NCBI GenBank assembly: GCA_024398135.1
Contig: CP073750.1
Location: 2,108,001-2,172,000 of the forward strand
Length of the DNA: 64,000 nt
Source of the DNA: a bacterium SCSIO 12643
GTDB lineage: Bacteria > Bacteroidota > Bacteroidia > Flavobacteriales_G > Salibacteraceae
Direction: 5' to 3'
Under the pieces are notes generated by a model, which made no database searches, had not been told where the DNA came from, and worked only from the letters and a program-made list of their open reading frames with translations. Shown here piece by piece: positions 55,501 to 64,000 of this stretch. The translations under genes and the position numbers were made by a program. Position 1 is the first letter of the stretch, and each line of letters begins with the position of its first letter.

Positions 55501-58500
55501 TGATTTAAATACGGGGCAGTTATATACATTATGGAGTACTGTGTATAATAACTTCTATTATAACAACAGTGTAATAGCGAATATCAACGCTATTAGAAAA
55601 ATGGATGCGTCATTGAACTATGGTACAACCATTAATTTATCGCAATCAATTAATGCGGGATACGGGTCTATCATGTTAGCAGGAAACGGTTATCTGATCT
55701 TATGGGCGAATTATGACAACAACTTCTATAAGATTCATTTGGATGATGGATTTGTTGAGGTTTTAGGAAACTACGAATTAGATTATATCGATTATGGTTG
55801 TGAGAACTGGGCAACATGGGGTATTGCAGAATGTGGATCTAATGGACATTCAATAGTATTCAGAACAAACTACAACTTTGGTTCTGGAAATTACAATTCA
55901 ATTGGACGATTTGTTATTTCGACAAGTACATTCGAAGAAGTTTCTTCATTTACTTATTTGAGCAATATTGATCTCGCTAACTTTACGTATTCTCCATGGA
56001 ACAACAAATGGTATTTCACACATGAGTATTCGGCTACAGGTTTTGGTCAGTATTCTGAAAATGTAGGTTATGCTGACGCAGTCGTAAATAACTCAACCGG
56101 ATTGAATGGTGGGGATTATCTATGGAGTACAACAGATACCACAGGGTTTATTGTTGTAAACCCAAGTACGACAACAAATTATAGTGTTACGGTGTCAAAT
56201 GGATCTCATTCCTGTTCCGATACAGTAACAATTACTGTGATTCCTTCACCAACTGTTACAGATACTGCAAATGCATTATCATGTTATGGAGATACAAATA
56301 GTACAGCTACTTTAACCGTTTCAGGAGGAACAACACCATATTCTTATAACTGGTCAACTGGAGCCACTACAAGTTCGATTTCTAATCTTGGAACTGGAAT
56401 GTATGTGTATACGGTAACAGGTGGAAATAACTGTCAGGTGATTGATTCGGTTGAGGTGACCAGTCCGACAGAAATCATTTCGACATCAACGATTAATTCT
56501 AGCGCTACTTGTTATGCCACCGCTAATGGTTCGGCTACAGTATCCGTAACCGGAGGTACTCCTGGTTATACCTATTTATGGCCTTCAGGATCTACAGATA
56601 CAACTGACACACAAGTTTCAGGAGGTTGGAATGTAGTGACTATCACAGATGCAAATAGTTGTGTGGTGAATGATTCTGTATTCATGACATCTCCGCTTCA
56701 AATTGATTCTGCGGGACCGATTACATCAACAACGACATTCTATTGTCCTGGAACTTCTGGGAATTTAGTTGCGGCTAACTCAGGAGTAGGAACGGTGACA
56801 AATACGTATTCGAATACTTCAACAACGTTATCACCAACTCCATCTGCAACTTCTCCAATGTATTTTACTTTTAGTTCACTACCGACTACAAATGTAGCAG
56901 GAGGAACATTGAAGATTTATTTCCGTGGTGATTTTGATTCTTCAAATGAGTACCTGTACTTATATGATGAGAATGGTAGTTCAATCGGAAATACGTATTA
57001 CCCATATTATGGTAGCTGTAATACATATACGGTTACAACGTTAACACTAACACAGTTGCAATTGCAAAACTGGTTAGCGGATGGGTCAATTACATTTCAA
57101 GCCACTCCAAGATATACGGTTAATGGAGGTACAACATGTCCGACTCAGGTATATATGGAGTTCACATATGATTATACAGAAAATGTAAAAACTTTTTGGT
57201 TCTCTTCAATTTCTACTGATACTACACAAGCTATTGGTTCGGGAGGAACATTAAATATTACTCCACAAACAACGACAACTTACTATGCAGCGAATTTCGC
57301 AAATGGTTGTAACAGTAGTTTTGATAGTATTACGGTAATTGTACCACCAGCACCGACTACATCATATGTGATGAGTCCAACATCAATTTGTCCGGGAGAA
57401 TCAGCGACTATTAATGCTTATGGTGCTTCATCATATTCCTGGCCAAGTGATCCTACGATCTCAGGTTCGGGTTCAACTGCGACAGTGACTCCAACAACTA
57501 CCACGGATTATTTGGTAACAATTACAAATGCATTCAACTGTTCGTATGTGGATACGATGACCATACCGGTATTGGATGCACCAAGTGGAAATATTCTTAC
57601 GACAACCAACGTGTCGTGTTCTAATGCGAATGATGGACAAGCTGTGGTATATGCAACAGGTGGAACATCTCCATATGCTTATAGCTGGTCAAATGGTAAT
57701 TCAGGAGCGCTACAGTTAGGATTGGGTGCTGGAACTTATTCAGTAACCGTAACAGATAACAATACATGTTCTGATACTATTGCCGTTACTGTAGGTGGAC
57801 CAGTTCCAATGTATTTTAATGCAACAGTGAACAACGTACAATGTAATGGTCAGGGAAATGGATCAGTTACTTTAGCAACAACTGGCGGTACAGCTCCTTA
57901 TAGTTATAGCTGGTCAACGGGGCAAACAGCTTCTTCATTGACTTCATTATCACCAGGTACATATTCTGTAACTGCTACGGATAATGTAGGATGTACTCAT
58001 GATACAACAATTACGATTTCAGAACCTACAGCATTGGTAGCTTCAATTACCGGAACAACACCTGAGACATGTCCAGGTGTTGGTAATGGCTCGATTACTT
58101 CTGGTGTTACAGGAGGAACTACTCCTTACTCATATTCCTGGAGTAATGGTGGGGTAGCTGCAATGATGAATAATCTGAATGGTGGTTTATACAGTTTAAC
58201 CGTTACAGATGCCAATGGATGTACCGCAACAACATCTGGTACGGTGACTACAATTCCGACTACATTATCTTTAAGTATTAATGGTGTGACGAATAACGTT
58301 TGTTACAATGGTACATCTGGTGCAGCGGTAGCAAATGGAACAGGAGGGTCATCTCCATATAATTACAATTGGTCTAATGGTTCAACAACAGCAAACCTGG
58401 CGAATGTTGCTTCAGGAACCTATTATGTTACGGTTACGGATGCAAACTCTTGTCAAAAAGTAGATTCTGTGACATTGACAGAGCCAACACAATTGGTTGT

Positions 58501-61500
58501 GACCAATAGTGTGTTCTCAAATGTAACTTGTTTTGGAACCAATACCGGTAGTGCAACGGTGACTGCTTCTGGTGCAACACCAGCGTATACCTATGCATGG
58601 CCAAATGGAGGAACTACATTTACAAATACAACATTATCTGCTGGAACACATATCGTAACCGTAACAGATGCTAATTCTTGTTCTGATACAACAACGGTAA
58701 CGATTACTGAACCAACGCAAATGACAATGACAGCCATGGTAACGAATGTATCTTGTAACGGATTATCTGATGGTGCCATTGCGGTAATGGCTATGGGAGG
58801 AACTCCAACTTATAGCTATGCTTGGAATTCATCTCAAACCACAAGTACAATCACTGGATTAGCTATTGGAACATATACCGTAACCATTACGGATGGAAAC
58901 AGCTGTGTAAAAGACAGTACGTTTACAATTACACAACCAAATACTTTAGATGCATCAATCAGTTCATCAACAAACATTGCATGTTTTGGTGATGCAACTG
59001 GATCAGCTGTTGCAACAGCAACCGGAGGAACGTCTCCTTATTCTTATGTGTGGTCAAATGCAGCAACTACTGCAACGAATTCTAATTTAAATGCAGGTTC
59101 ATATGTGGTGACCGTAACAGATGCAAATGGATGTAATGACACAGCAAGTGTTGTGTTATCCCAGCCAGCAACACTGTTAAGTGTTTCTATTAGTGATACC
59201 ACACATGTATTATGTAATTCAGCAACTACAGGTTCTGCAACGGCATTAGCTGTTGGAGGAGGAACACCTTATTCATATGCGTGGTCAAATGGTGTATTAG
59301 ATTCAATTAATTCTAATCTGGCTGCTGGATCTTATGTAATAAGTGTAACGGATTCATATGGTTGTGTGAAAAATACGTCTGTGACGATTACGGAGCCATC
59401 AGCATTGTCATTAAGCGTAGGCGCATTAACTCATGTTTCGTGTAATAATGCCGGAGATGGTGCTGCGACTATTTATGCTACAGGAGGAACGATGCCATAT
59501 TCATACTTATGGTCAAATGGATCAGCTACAAATACAATTTCAAGTGTTGGCCCGGGTAACTATGTGCTTACCGTGACAGATGCGAATAGCTGTTCTGATA
59601 CAATATCGGTAACGATTACCGAGCCAACAGCATTAGATGCAGCAATCACAAATTCGCAAAACGTAGCTTGTAATGGTGCGGCAACCGGATTTGCTGTGGT
59701 AACAGGAACCGGAGGAACGATGCCATATTCATATTTATGGTCAACGGGTTCTACAACGGATAGTATTTACAATCAGTTATCAGGTTTCTATAGTGTAACT
59801 ATTACAGATGCAAATGGTTGTGTGGATTCTGCATTAGCGAACTTAACGCAACCAACATCATTGGCATTGGCCCCAGGAACGATTACGAATAACTTATGTT
59901 ATGGTGATGCATTGGGATCTGCACAAGTGGTAGCTACTGGTGGTGCTTCACCGTACAATTATAGTTGGCCAAATGGATCATTAGCGGATACAGCAAATGG
60001 TTTGGGTTCTGGAGCATATGTGGTAACTGTTACCGATGCAAATAACTGTCAGGACACTACATTAATTTCAATTACGGAGCCAGCGGAGTTAGTTACAACG
60101 ATCGATTCTCAAAATGATGTGTTATGTAACGGAGATACAAATGGTCAGGTTATAGTGACAGTAACAGGAGGTGTTCAAAGTTATACTTACGCGTGGAGTA
60201 ATGGTGACGTGGATACCGTATTAAATGATGTGGTCGCAGGAACCTATACAATTACGGTGACGGATAATAACAGTTGTATGGATACACTTTCTGTTACAGT
60301 AAACGAACCAGCGGCATTAGTAGCTTCATTATCTGCGACAAGTGCATTGTGTAATGCGGATACCAATGGAGTTATAGCTTCAACAGTAACTGGAGGGGTA
60401 TTACCATATACTTATAACTGGTCAAATGGAGATACAACAGCAAATGCAGTCAATTTGGGAGCAAACACTTATACGGTAACAATTACCGATGCTAATGGAT
60501 GTGCAGATACGCTGACAGAAGTAATTACTGAACCAGGAGTATTGGATATTACCGTTTCAAGTACAACTGATGTAGATTGTTTCGGTGATTTTACTGGTAC
60601 AGCAACAACTTCTACAACTGGTGGAACCACACCTTACAATTATGTATGGTCTGGAGGACAAACTGTTGATAATCCAACAACTTTAGGTGCTGGATTAAAC
60701 ATAGTGACCATTACCGATGCCAATGGTTGTACAGATACAACATCAACAACGTTAGCAGCATTGTCTAATTTGGATCTTTCTTTAATCAGTATTACAGATA
60801 TCCTTTGTAATGGGGATACTACCGCTGATATTACCGTAACCGCTACAGGAGGCGTTGGAACATTAAACTATACCTGGTCCGTTCCAGGATCTGATAGTGT
60901 ATTAATGAATCAGGGAGCAGGTACTTATGTGTCTTATGTTTCTGATAACTTAGGGTGTATGGATACATTGAATTTTACAGTTACAGAGCCTGCCGCGATC
61001 GTTGGATATAGCGTAACTAATCAAGATCCATTATGTTTCGGTGACGCTACTGGTTGGGCTGAAGTGGCTGCTACTGGAGGTACAGGGACATTAAGTTATT
61101 TATGGCCGTCCGGTGATACTACAACTGCGGATTCATTCTTATTAAGCGGTACGCATGTGGTGACAATTACTGATACTAATAACTGTAGCAGTACTTATTC
61201 AGTATATCTTTCAGATCCGGTTCAATTAACGAATTCAGGTTTCAACGTTACGGATGTGACTTGTTATTTTGATGTAACAGGTACAGTCACGGTAAATCCA
61301 ACCGGAGGAACATTACCATATGCTATGGCATGGTCAAATGGTCAGTCTGGAGCGAATGCGATTGGCCTTTCTGGAGGTGACTATGTGGTGACCGTAACAG
61401 ATGCGAACGGATGTATTTTGATGGATACGGCAATAGTATCTTCAATTAATCCACTTGTTCCATCTATGTTGCCAGCTGATACATCAAATTGTGGATCTCC

Positions 61501-62377
61501 AATTGCGATTACAGCAAATTCAGCGTTTGTGAATTATAGCTGGTCCAATAGTCCGGTGACTTCGGCAACTGTTGTTGTGACAGCTTCAGATACTATTGCT
61601 TTTGCAGGTTTAGATGCAAATGGATGTACGACTTATGATACAGTGGTAGTAAATATCTATCCTGCAGCTTCAGTGAATCTGGGAAGTGATATTTCTAACA
61701 TTTGTGAGGGTACTACTCAGAATATTGATGCTGGAAATGGATTTGCTTCATACATCTGGTCAAATGGTGATACGACATCGATGATCACGGTGACAACCAG
61801 TGGTAATTATGCGGTAACAGCTACGGATACAAATGGTTGTGAAGCCATGGATGATGTAGATGTATCTATGTGGGCACTACCGGTGGTGAATTTAGGTCCG
61901 GACACAGTATTATGTAAGAATCAGGGTGTGACTTCATACGATATTGATGCTGGTGCAGGATTTGTTTCATATCAATGGTCTTCTGGAGGATCGTCTCAAG
62001 TAGAAACAGTGACAACAGATGGTGATTATTCTGTAATTGTAGAAAATAGTAATGGCTGTTTTGGAACAGATACGATAAACGTAACATTCTCTATCTGTAG
62101 TGGAATTGATGAGCCTGGAACAGCATTAAGTATCTCTATGTATCCAAATCCAACTAATGATGATTTAAATATCAATTTAGAAGGATTTATGGGTGAGACT
62201 GTTGAGATTCAAATCATGAGTACAAACGGACAGTTGATTCAGACTAGAAAAATTGAGAGCAATAACCAAACAGAACTTAAGACCAAAATGGATTTAAGTC
62301 AGGTGTCTCAAGGTTTATATTTTGTAGTCATCAAATCCGGAGATCAAGTGAAAGTAGAAAGAATAACCGTCTACTAA
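52541..62377 (+). CDS. Giant T9SS-secreted SprB-repeat surface protein
   Basis: 3278 residues. Signal peptide to about 22 (ending GYSQ). A propeller-like region follows (about 24-280), then Ig-like domains. Two of these are interrupted by a duplicated module of about 260 residues (about 516-778 and 925-1184) and a third by a CUB-like beta domain (about 1410-1550). Nineteen SprB repeats of about 75 residues come next: two at 1235-1387 and seventeen without break at about 1682-2970. Each has the pattern CNG...GGT-PYSY-WSNG...VTVTDANGC...TEP with two cysteines. Three Ig-like domains and a type A T9SS sorting domain (about 3190-3278, SMYPNPTNDDLNI) end it. Likely anchored at the cell surface as adhesin. 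Confidence 0.93.
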   Translation: MRKLYFLFLSVILIFGIQTGYSQCSILTNAIQQTPTLSGGSSYTKFSVAHNPVNNVYYTLNGNYVQTHSTSTGAMLTSMYSSNLRSIWWNSNTNALEGNGYGSTGIVQFTLNASGYPTSRSTLFSGSNHQPNSNSQGAYDNGNNEIFYFYNGYIYRYSRVTGFLLGTTAVSGLPVTVSSLTNYNVVYTGCSGKEVGVYDRVNRRLYFVNKSTGAYVGYSQLPVGTSTPYSYSISFDDDKLWISNGYSWTAYKVSNYGLQTSTILGPFCDNSAVSVNFTVNSLTFNSGNVFTAQLSDANGNFSSPTSIGTVTSTTATTISATIPANTPAGGSYRIRVVSSNPVQVGGDNGTNITINVPNVNLGPNVSMCPGDTTVLTAPAGVLSYNWSNGSINQVINVTSAGTYSVTVSNGVCSKADTIVVSTLTSPSPTLPDTTTVCANSTILNPGTFTSYLWNTGATSSTLTASTSGLYKVTVTGSNTCTAEDQSFVNLLKPEINTGDTAICAGDTVDMQTLTGCYFVLSSMTNTNYNQVGAGSYTGDDRGGIAVTPSYVYLTGDNGTARYSASNLSSPIQLSIRDGMFSDLSTGQLYSFWNSTQNNFGPNTVYVNNINSLRYMDASLNYTGTVIPLSQTINAGYGSMVLAGSGYVVLWAVNDYHFYKIELPSGQVTDLGSYNMTPARYGAENWASWGIAECNGTGYSFVFRANGNTSLGTNANEITRFDLTTTTFSTASAFTGQNLSDMASITYSPWHSRWYFHSEGYNFAGSYSENLGYAAANHNGAGGSNSFNTFAWSTGASTPSISVSPSTTTNYSVTVSHGSISCSDTVTVTVNAVPSFTLSDTSTYCNADSVQITATGTYSSYEWSTGATTQSTYVSNLGTYFATVTNSNNCSSSDSTYVNLLDARIDQVDTTICSSDSLRLETMGSCGLQVQALTQNNLTSAYNVSGDDRGGIAVTPNYVYVNGDNYCTRYNTALGASQSFSRRDGIFSDLNTGQLYTLWSTVYNNFYYNNSVIANINAIRKMDASLNYGTTINLSQSINAGYGSIMLAGNGYLILWANYDNNFYKIHLDDGFVEVLGNYELDYIDYGCENWATWGIAECGSNGHSIVFRTNYNFGSGNYNSIGRFVISTSTFEEVSSFTYLSNIDLANFTYSPWNNKWYFTHEYSATGFGQYSENVGYADAVVNNSTGLNGGDYLWSTTDTTGFIVVNPSTTTNYSVTVSNGSHSCSDTVTITVIPSPTVTDTANALSCYGDTNSTATLTVSGGTTPYSYNWSTGATTSSISNLGTGMYVYTVTGGNNCQVIDSVEVTSPTEIISTSTINSSATCYATANGSATVSVTGGTPGYTYLWPSGSTDTTDTQVSGGWNVVTITDANSCVVNDSVFMTSPLQIDSAGPITSTTTFYCPGTSGNLVAANSGVGTVTNTYSNTSTTLSPTPSATSPMYFTFSSLPTTNVAGGTLKIYFRGDFDSSNEYLYLYDENGSSIGNTYYPYYGSCNTYTVTTLTLTQLQLQNWLADGSITFQATPRYTVNGGTTCPTQVYMEFTYDYTENVKTFWFSSISTDTTQAIGSGGTLNITPQTTTTYYAANFANGCNSSFDSITVIVPPAPTTSYVMSPTSICPGESATINAYGASSYSWPSDPTISGSGSTATVTPTTTTDYLVTITNAFNCSYVDTMTIPVLDAPSGNILTTTNVSCSNANDGQAVVYATGGTSPYAYSWSNGNSGALQLGLGAGTYSVTVTDNNTCSDTIAVTVGGPVPMYFNATVNNVQCNGQGNGSVTLATTGGTAPYSYSWSTGQTASSLTSLSPGTYSVTATDNVGCTHDTTITISEPTALVASITGTTPETCPGVGNGSITSGVTGGTTPYSYSWSNGGVAAMMNNLNGGLYSLTVTDANGCTATTSGTVTTIPTTLSLSINGVTNNVCYNGTSGAAVANGTGGSSPYNYNWSNGSTTANLANVASGTYYVTVTDANSCQKVDSVTLTEPTQLVVTNSVFSNVTCFGTNTGSATVTASGATPAYTYAWPNGGTTFTNTTLSAGTHIVTVTDANSCSDTTTVTITEPTQMTMTAMVTNVSCNGLSDGAIAVMAMGGTPTYSYAWNSSQTTSTITGLAIGTYTVTITDGNSCVKDSTFTITQPNTLDASISSSTNIACFGDATGSAVATATGGTSPYSYVWSNAATTATNSNLNAGSYVVTVTDANGCNDTASVVLSQPATLLSVSISDTTHVLCNSATTGSATALAVGGGTPYSYAWSNGVLDSINSNLAAGSYVISVTDSYGCVKNTSVTITEPSALSLSVGALTHVSCNNAGDGAATIYATGGTMPYSYLWSNGSATNTISSVGPGNYVLTVTDANSCSDTISVTITEPTALDAAITNSQNVACNGAATGFAVVTGTGGTMPYSYLWSTGSTTDSIYNQLSGFYSVTITDANGCVDSALANLTQPTSLALAPGTITNNLCYGDALGSAQVVATGGASPYNYSWPNGSLADTANGLGSGAYVVTVTDANNCQDTTLISITEPAELVTTIDSQNDVLCNGDTNGQVIVTVTGGVQSYTYAWSNGDVDTVLNDVVAGTYTITVTDNNSCMDTLSVTVNEPAALVASLSATSALCNADTNGVIASTVTGGVLPYTYNWSNGDTTANAVNLGANTYTVTITDANGCADTLTEVITEPGVLDITVSSTTDVDCFGDFTGTATTSTTGGTTPYNYVWSGGQTVDNPTTLGAGLNIVTITDANGCTDTTSTTLAALSNLDLSLISITDILCNGDTTADITVTATGGVGTLNYTWSVPGSDSVLMNQGAGTYVSYVSDNLGCMDTLNFTVTEPAAIVGYSVTNQDPLCFGDATGWAEVAATGGTGTLSYLWPSGDTTTADSFLLSGTHVVTITDTNNCSSTYSVYLSDPVQLTNSGFNVTDVTCYFDVTGTVTVNPTGGTLPYAMAWSNGQSGANAIGLSGGDYVVTVTDANGCILMDTAIVSSINPLVPSMLPADTSNCGSPIAITANSAFVNYSWSNSPVTSATVVVTASDTIAFAGLDANGCTTYDTVVVNIYPAASVNLGSDISNICEGTTQNIDAGNGFASYIWSNGDTTSMITVTTSGNYAVTATDTNGCEAMDDVDVSMWALPVVNLGPDTVLCKNQGVTSYDIDAGAGFVSYQWSSGGSSQVETVTTDGDYSVIVENSNGCFGTDTINVTFSICSGIDEPGTALSISMYPNPTNDDLNINLEGFMGETVEIQIMSTNGQLIQTRKIESNNQTELKTKMDLSQVSQGLYFVVIKSGDQVKVERITVY
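54086..54876 (+). repeat. First copy of a duplicated nested module
   Basis: Codes residues about 516-778 of the giant protein. It shares GDDRGGIAVTP, RDGMFSDL-TGQLY, MDASLNY, INAGYGSM-LAG-GY and ENWASWGIAEC with the second copy at 55313-56091. Each copy sits inside an Ig-like domain, between the CxGD strand and the YxWSTG strand. Confidence 0.8.
55313..56091 (+). repeat. Second copy of the duplicated nested module
   Basis: Codes residues about 925-1184. Shared motifs with the first copy: GDDRGGIAVTP, RDGIFSDLNTGQLY, MDASLNY, INAGYGSIMLAGNGYL, ENWATWGIAEC, TYSPWNNKWYF. The copies differ widely at other positions, so the duplication is old. Confidence 0.8.
56245..61449 (+). repeat. SprB repeat array
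   Basis: Nineteen units of about 225-230 bases: two at 56245-56703 and seventeen in a row from 57584. The break (about 56704-57583) holds an Ig-like domain with a nested CUB-like region and a further Ig-like domain. The units are diverged, with no long identical DNA stretches, so copy number is likely stable. Confidence 0.85.
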
Positions 62378-62395
62378 TCGCAATAATATATTAAA

Positions 62396-62429
62396 CAAAA
62401 AAGGCTTCTTGTTTCAGGAAGCTTTTTTT
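62396..62429 (+). terminator. Rho-independent terminator of the giant gene
   Basis: GCTTC (62404-62408) pairs with GAAGC (62418-62422), lengthened by A-run (62396-62402) and T-run (62423-62429). It lies 18 bases after the stop. Confidence 0.8.
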
Positions 62430-62545
62430 GTTTTAGAGAGATAGTAACACCTTGGGGAAGCCGACTAAAAAGCAATTCATAATTATGATTATATTAGCGA
62501 GGAATTACATGTCCCGAGCTTGTAAGACTTTTATAATTATACGAG

Positions 62546-64000
62546 ATGAAATATATACTACTACTGATTTTTTCGATTCTGTCCGGGTTTCTTTTGGCAC
62601 AAGGTAAAATAGGTACAGTAGAGTACGAACAGTTAAAAGAAGCGGGTAAGCTGAATCCTGTTGGCAATTATAGAATTGTAAACTCTTCAACATCATCGAA
62701 TATTGTGATTGCTCCTGATTTTGGACGAAACAGAAGTAGAGCTGCGGGAGATTGTAGTTGTTACATTGAACCGGATTCAACCTATACTTTGGCTGTGGGC
62801 CCGGATGACGATGGGAGTTCTCCATTGATTAACCTACCATTCAATTTTTGTTTTTATGGTACAAACAACAACTCGGTATATATAAATATCAATGGAAATG
62901 TTTCGTTCGGAACACCTTATTCCACTTTCTCGGGCACGTCATTCCCAAGTAACAACTTTGTTATGGTGGCTCCTTTTTGGGGAGATGTGGATACAAGGTT
63001 GGATGCTAATGGAGTTGCTGGTGGAGAGATTTGGTATAAAATCACACCAACAGCAATGATTGTTAACTGGGTGGATGTTGGATATTATAACAGAGAAAAT
63101 GATAAGCGCAATACTTTTCAATTGATTATAACCGATGGTACCGACCCGCTAATTCCAAATGGAAATAATGTAGCCTTTTGTTATAAAGATATGCAATGGA
63201 CTACGGGAGCAGCATCAAATGGAGTCAACGGATTTGGAGGGATTGCAGCAACTGTTGGAGCCAATTTAGGAAATGGTGTGGATTTCATTCAGTTTGGGCG
63301 ATTTGATACCGCTGGAACGGCTTATGATGGACCATATAGCAACAATGATGGTGTTTCATGGTTAGATGATCAATCTATGTATTTTAATGCATGTAACAGC
63401 TCAAATACACCACCTATCGTAACCGGATTGAACTCTTGTGATACGATTGGTGTATGTAGAGGAGATACATTAAACTTTAATTTATCGTTTATTTCGCCAG
63501 AGCAAAACCAAATAACTGCGATTACTGTGAATACACCTTTCCCTGGACTCACAGTTGTAAATAATATAGCTGGAGTAAATGCATCATTAGATGCTTATGT
63601 AGTTGGTGGTCTGACAAATGTGGGATATCATAATTTACAAATCATGGCAATTGATAATGGGACACCTGCGGAAACAACATATGTGGATTTGGTCATATTT
63701 GTGGACAGTACAATTTTGAACCCGATTATAACTAGTAGTGATTCGACTTTATGCATTGGAGATTCAACCTTATTAGATGTAGGAACCGGATACGATAGTT
63801 ATAAGTGGAGTACCGGAGCACTTGATACCAATTCAATTGTCGGTTATACCGGATTATATACAGTGACCGTTACAAAAGGGTTGTGTGAAAAGTCATCAGC
63901 GCAATACAATGTGGTAACCATTGACCCGCAACCGGTAATTAACGAAGATAAATTGTGTGCAGGAGATAGTTTGGAATTGTATACCTACCAACAGTATGAT
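62546..64000 (+). CDS. Large secreted protein with a NIDO domain (3' end outside window)
   Basis: The frame from the ATG at 62546 is open to the window end (485 codons), so the gene is cut off. A signal peptide of about 18 residues ends LLAQ. After a linker with paired Cys (GDCSCYIEPD) comes a nidogen-like (NIDO) region (about 95-285): LPFNFCFYG, FVMVAPFWGDVDTR, IWYKITPTAMIVNW, TFQLIITDG, and FGGIAATVGAN. From about residue 395 an Ig-like domain begins (CIGDSTLLDVGTGYDSYKWSTG), the same type as in the preceding giant protein. It is likely another T9SS surface protein; the sorting domain would lie beyond the window. Confidence 0.85.
   Translation, partial: MKYILLLIFSILSGFLLAQGKIGTVEYEQLKEAGKLNPVGNYRIVNSSTSSNIVIAPDFGRNRSRAAGDCSCYIEPDSTYTLAVGPDDDGSSPLINLPFNFCFYGTNNNSVYININGNVSFGTPYSTFSGTSFPSNNFVMVAPFWGDVDTRLDANGVAGGEIWYKITPTAMIVNWVDVGYYNRENDKRNTFQLIITDGTDPLIPNGNNVAFCYKDMQWTTGAASNGVNGFGGIAATVGANLGNGVDFIQFGRFDTAGTAYDGPYSNNDGVSWLDDQSMYFNACNSSNTPPIVTGLNSCDTIGVCRGDTLNFNLSFISPEQNQITAITVNTPFPGLTVVNNIAGVNASLDAYVVGGLTNVGYHNLQIMAIDNGTPAETTYVDLVIFVDSTILNPIITSSDSTLCIGDSTLLDVGTGYDSYKWSTGALDTNSIVGYTGLYTVTVTKGLCEKSSAQYNVVTIDPQPVINEDKLCAGDSLELYTYQQYD

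Noticed and set aside
56245-61449. Regular DNA repeats of about 225 bases that could suggest a CRISPR or satellite array
   Set aside because: They lie in one open frame and encode SprB protein repeats; the DNA copies are diverged and have no identical short repeats with spacers.
62505-62825. Minus-strand open frame of 106 residues opposite the start of the NIDO gene
   Set aside because: The plus strand has a signal peptide and NIDO motifs in a frame open to the window end.

Overview
The window comes from an AT-rich member of the Bacteroidota, most likely a marine Flavobacteriales-type bacterium; no genus can be read from it. The evidence is a giant SprB-repeat surface protein with a type IX secretion (T9SS) sorting domain, a short primary sigma factor of 286 residues, paired DUF3857/transglutaminase proteins, a CCDC81-type HU/SPOR protein, many Bacteroidota-style lipoproteins, and a promoter -7 box TAnnTTTG in front of many genes. 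No tRNA, rRNA, CRISPR array, insertion sequence or prophage was seen.

Layout. 1-900 is a mobile-looking end: the 3' end of a gene, an attC-like inverted repeat, a small secreted protein, and the left half of a second attC-like site. 1187-8134 is an accessory stretch: DinB-like protein, zinc-ribbon DUF3667 membrane protein, CHMI-family tautomerase, a translationally coupled pair of DUF4407 membrane proteins, a Crp/Fnr regulator, a secreted protein and a His-rich polytopic membrane protein. 8131-16162 is mostly minus strand: two DUF3857 proteins, MtfA-like peptidase, glycyl-tRNA synthetase and a membrane metallophosphoesterase. 16373-25784 holds an M23 peptidase, an orphan LuxE-like protein, the primary sigma factor, an ECF sigma operon ending in a DUF4097 protein, an HU/SPOR protein, a DUF1571 protein and DprA. 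25925-32137 is metabolic: glutamate dehydrogenase, glycine C-acetyltransferase, a hydrolase, and the Fe-S carrier pair Mrp/NifU. 32242-41431 holds a PAP2 phosphatase, a MarR-controlled RND efflux operon and a divergent NRAMP-UspA fusion. 41460-52328 is mixed: NAGPA-type glycosidase, PabB, an ABC ATPase, a VanX-like dipeptidase, an MbnH/MbnP-like pair, TilS, a queuosine-precursor transporter, a DsbD with doubled N-terminal domain, and GmhA. 52541-64000 is given over to very large secreted proteins.

How it fits together. The right end builds and exports the cell surface: DsbD supplies reducing power outside the membrane, GmhA feeds heptose synthesis for LPS, and the two large proteins carry signal peptides, the first also a T9SS tail. 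The efflux operon and NRAMP gene share a divergent control region with palindromes that look like MarR operators. The least expected items are: large domains nested inside Ig-like domains of the giant protein; the MbnH/MbnP-like pair; the attC-like cassette at the left edge; and several promoters whose -7 box lies 3-5 bases from the start codon, which predicts leaderless mRNAs.
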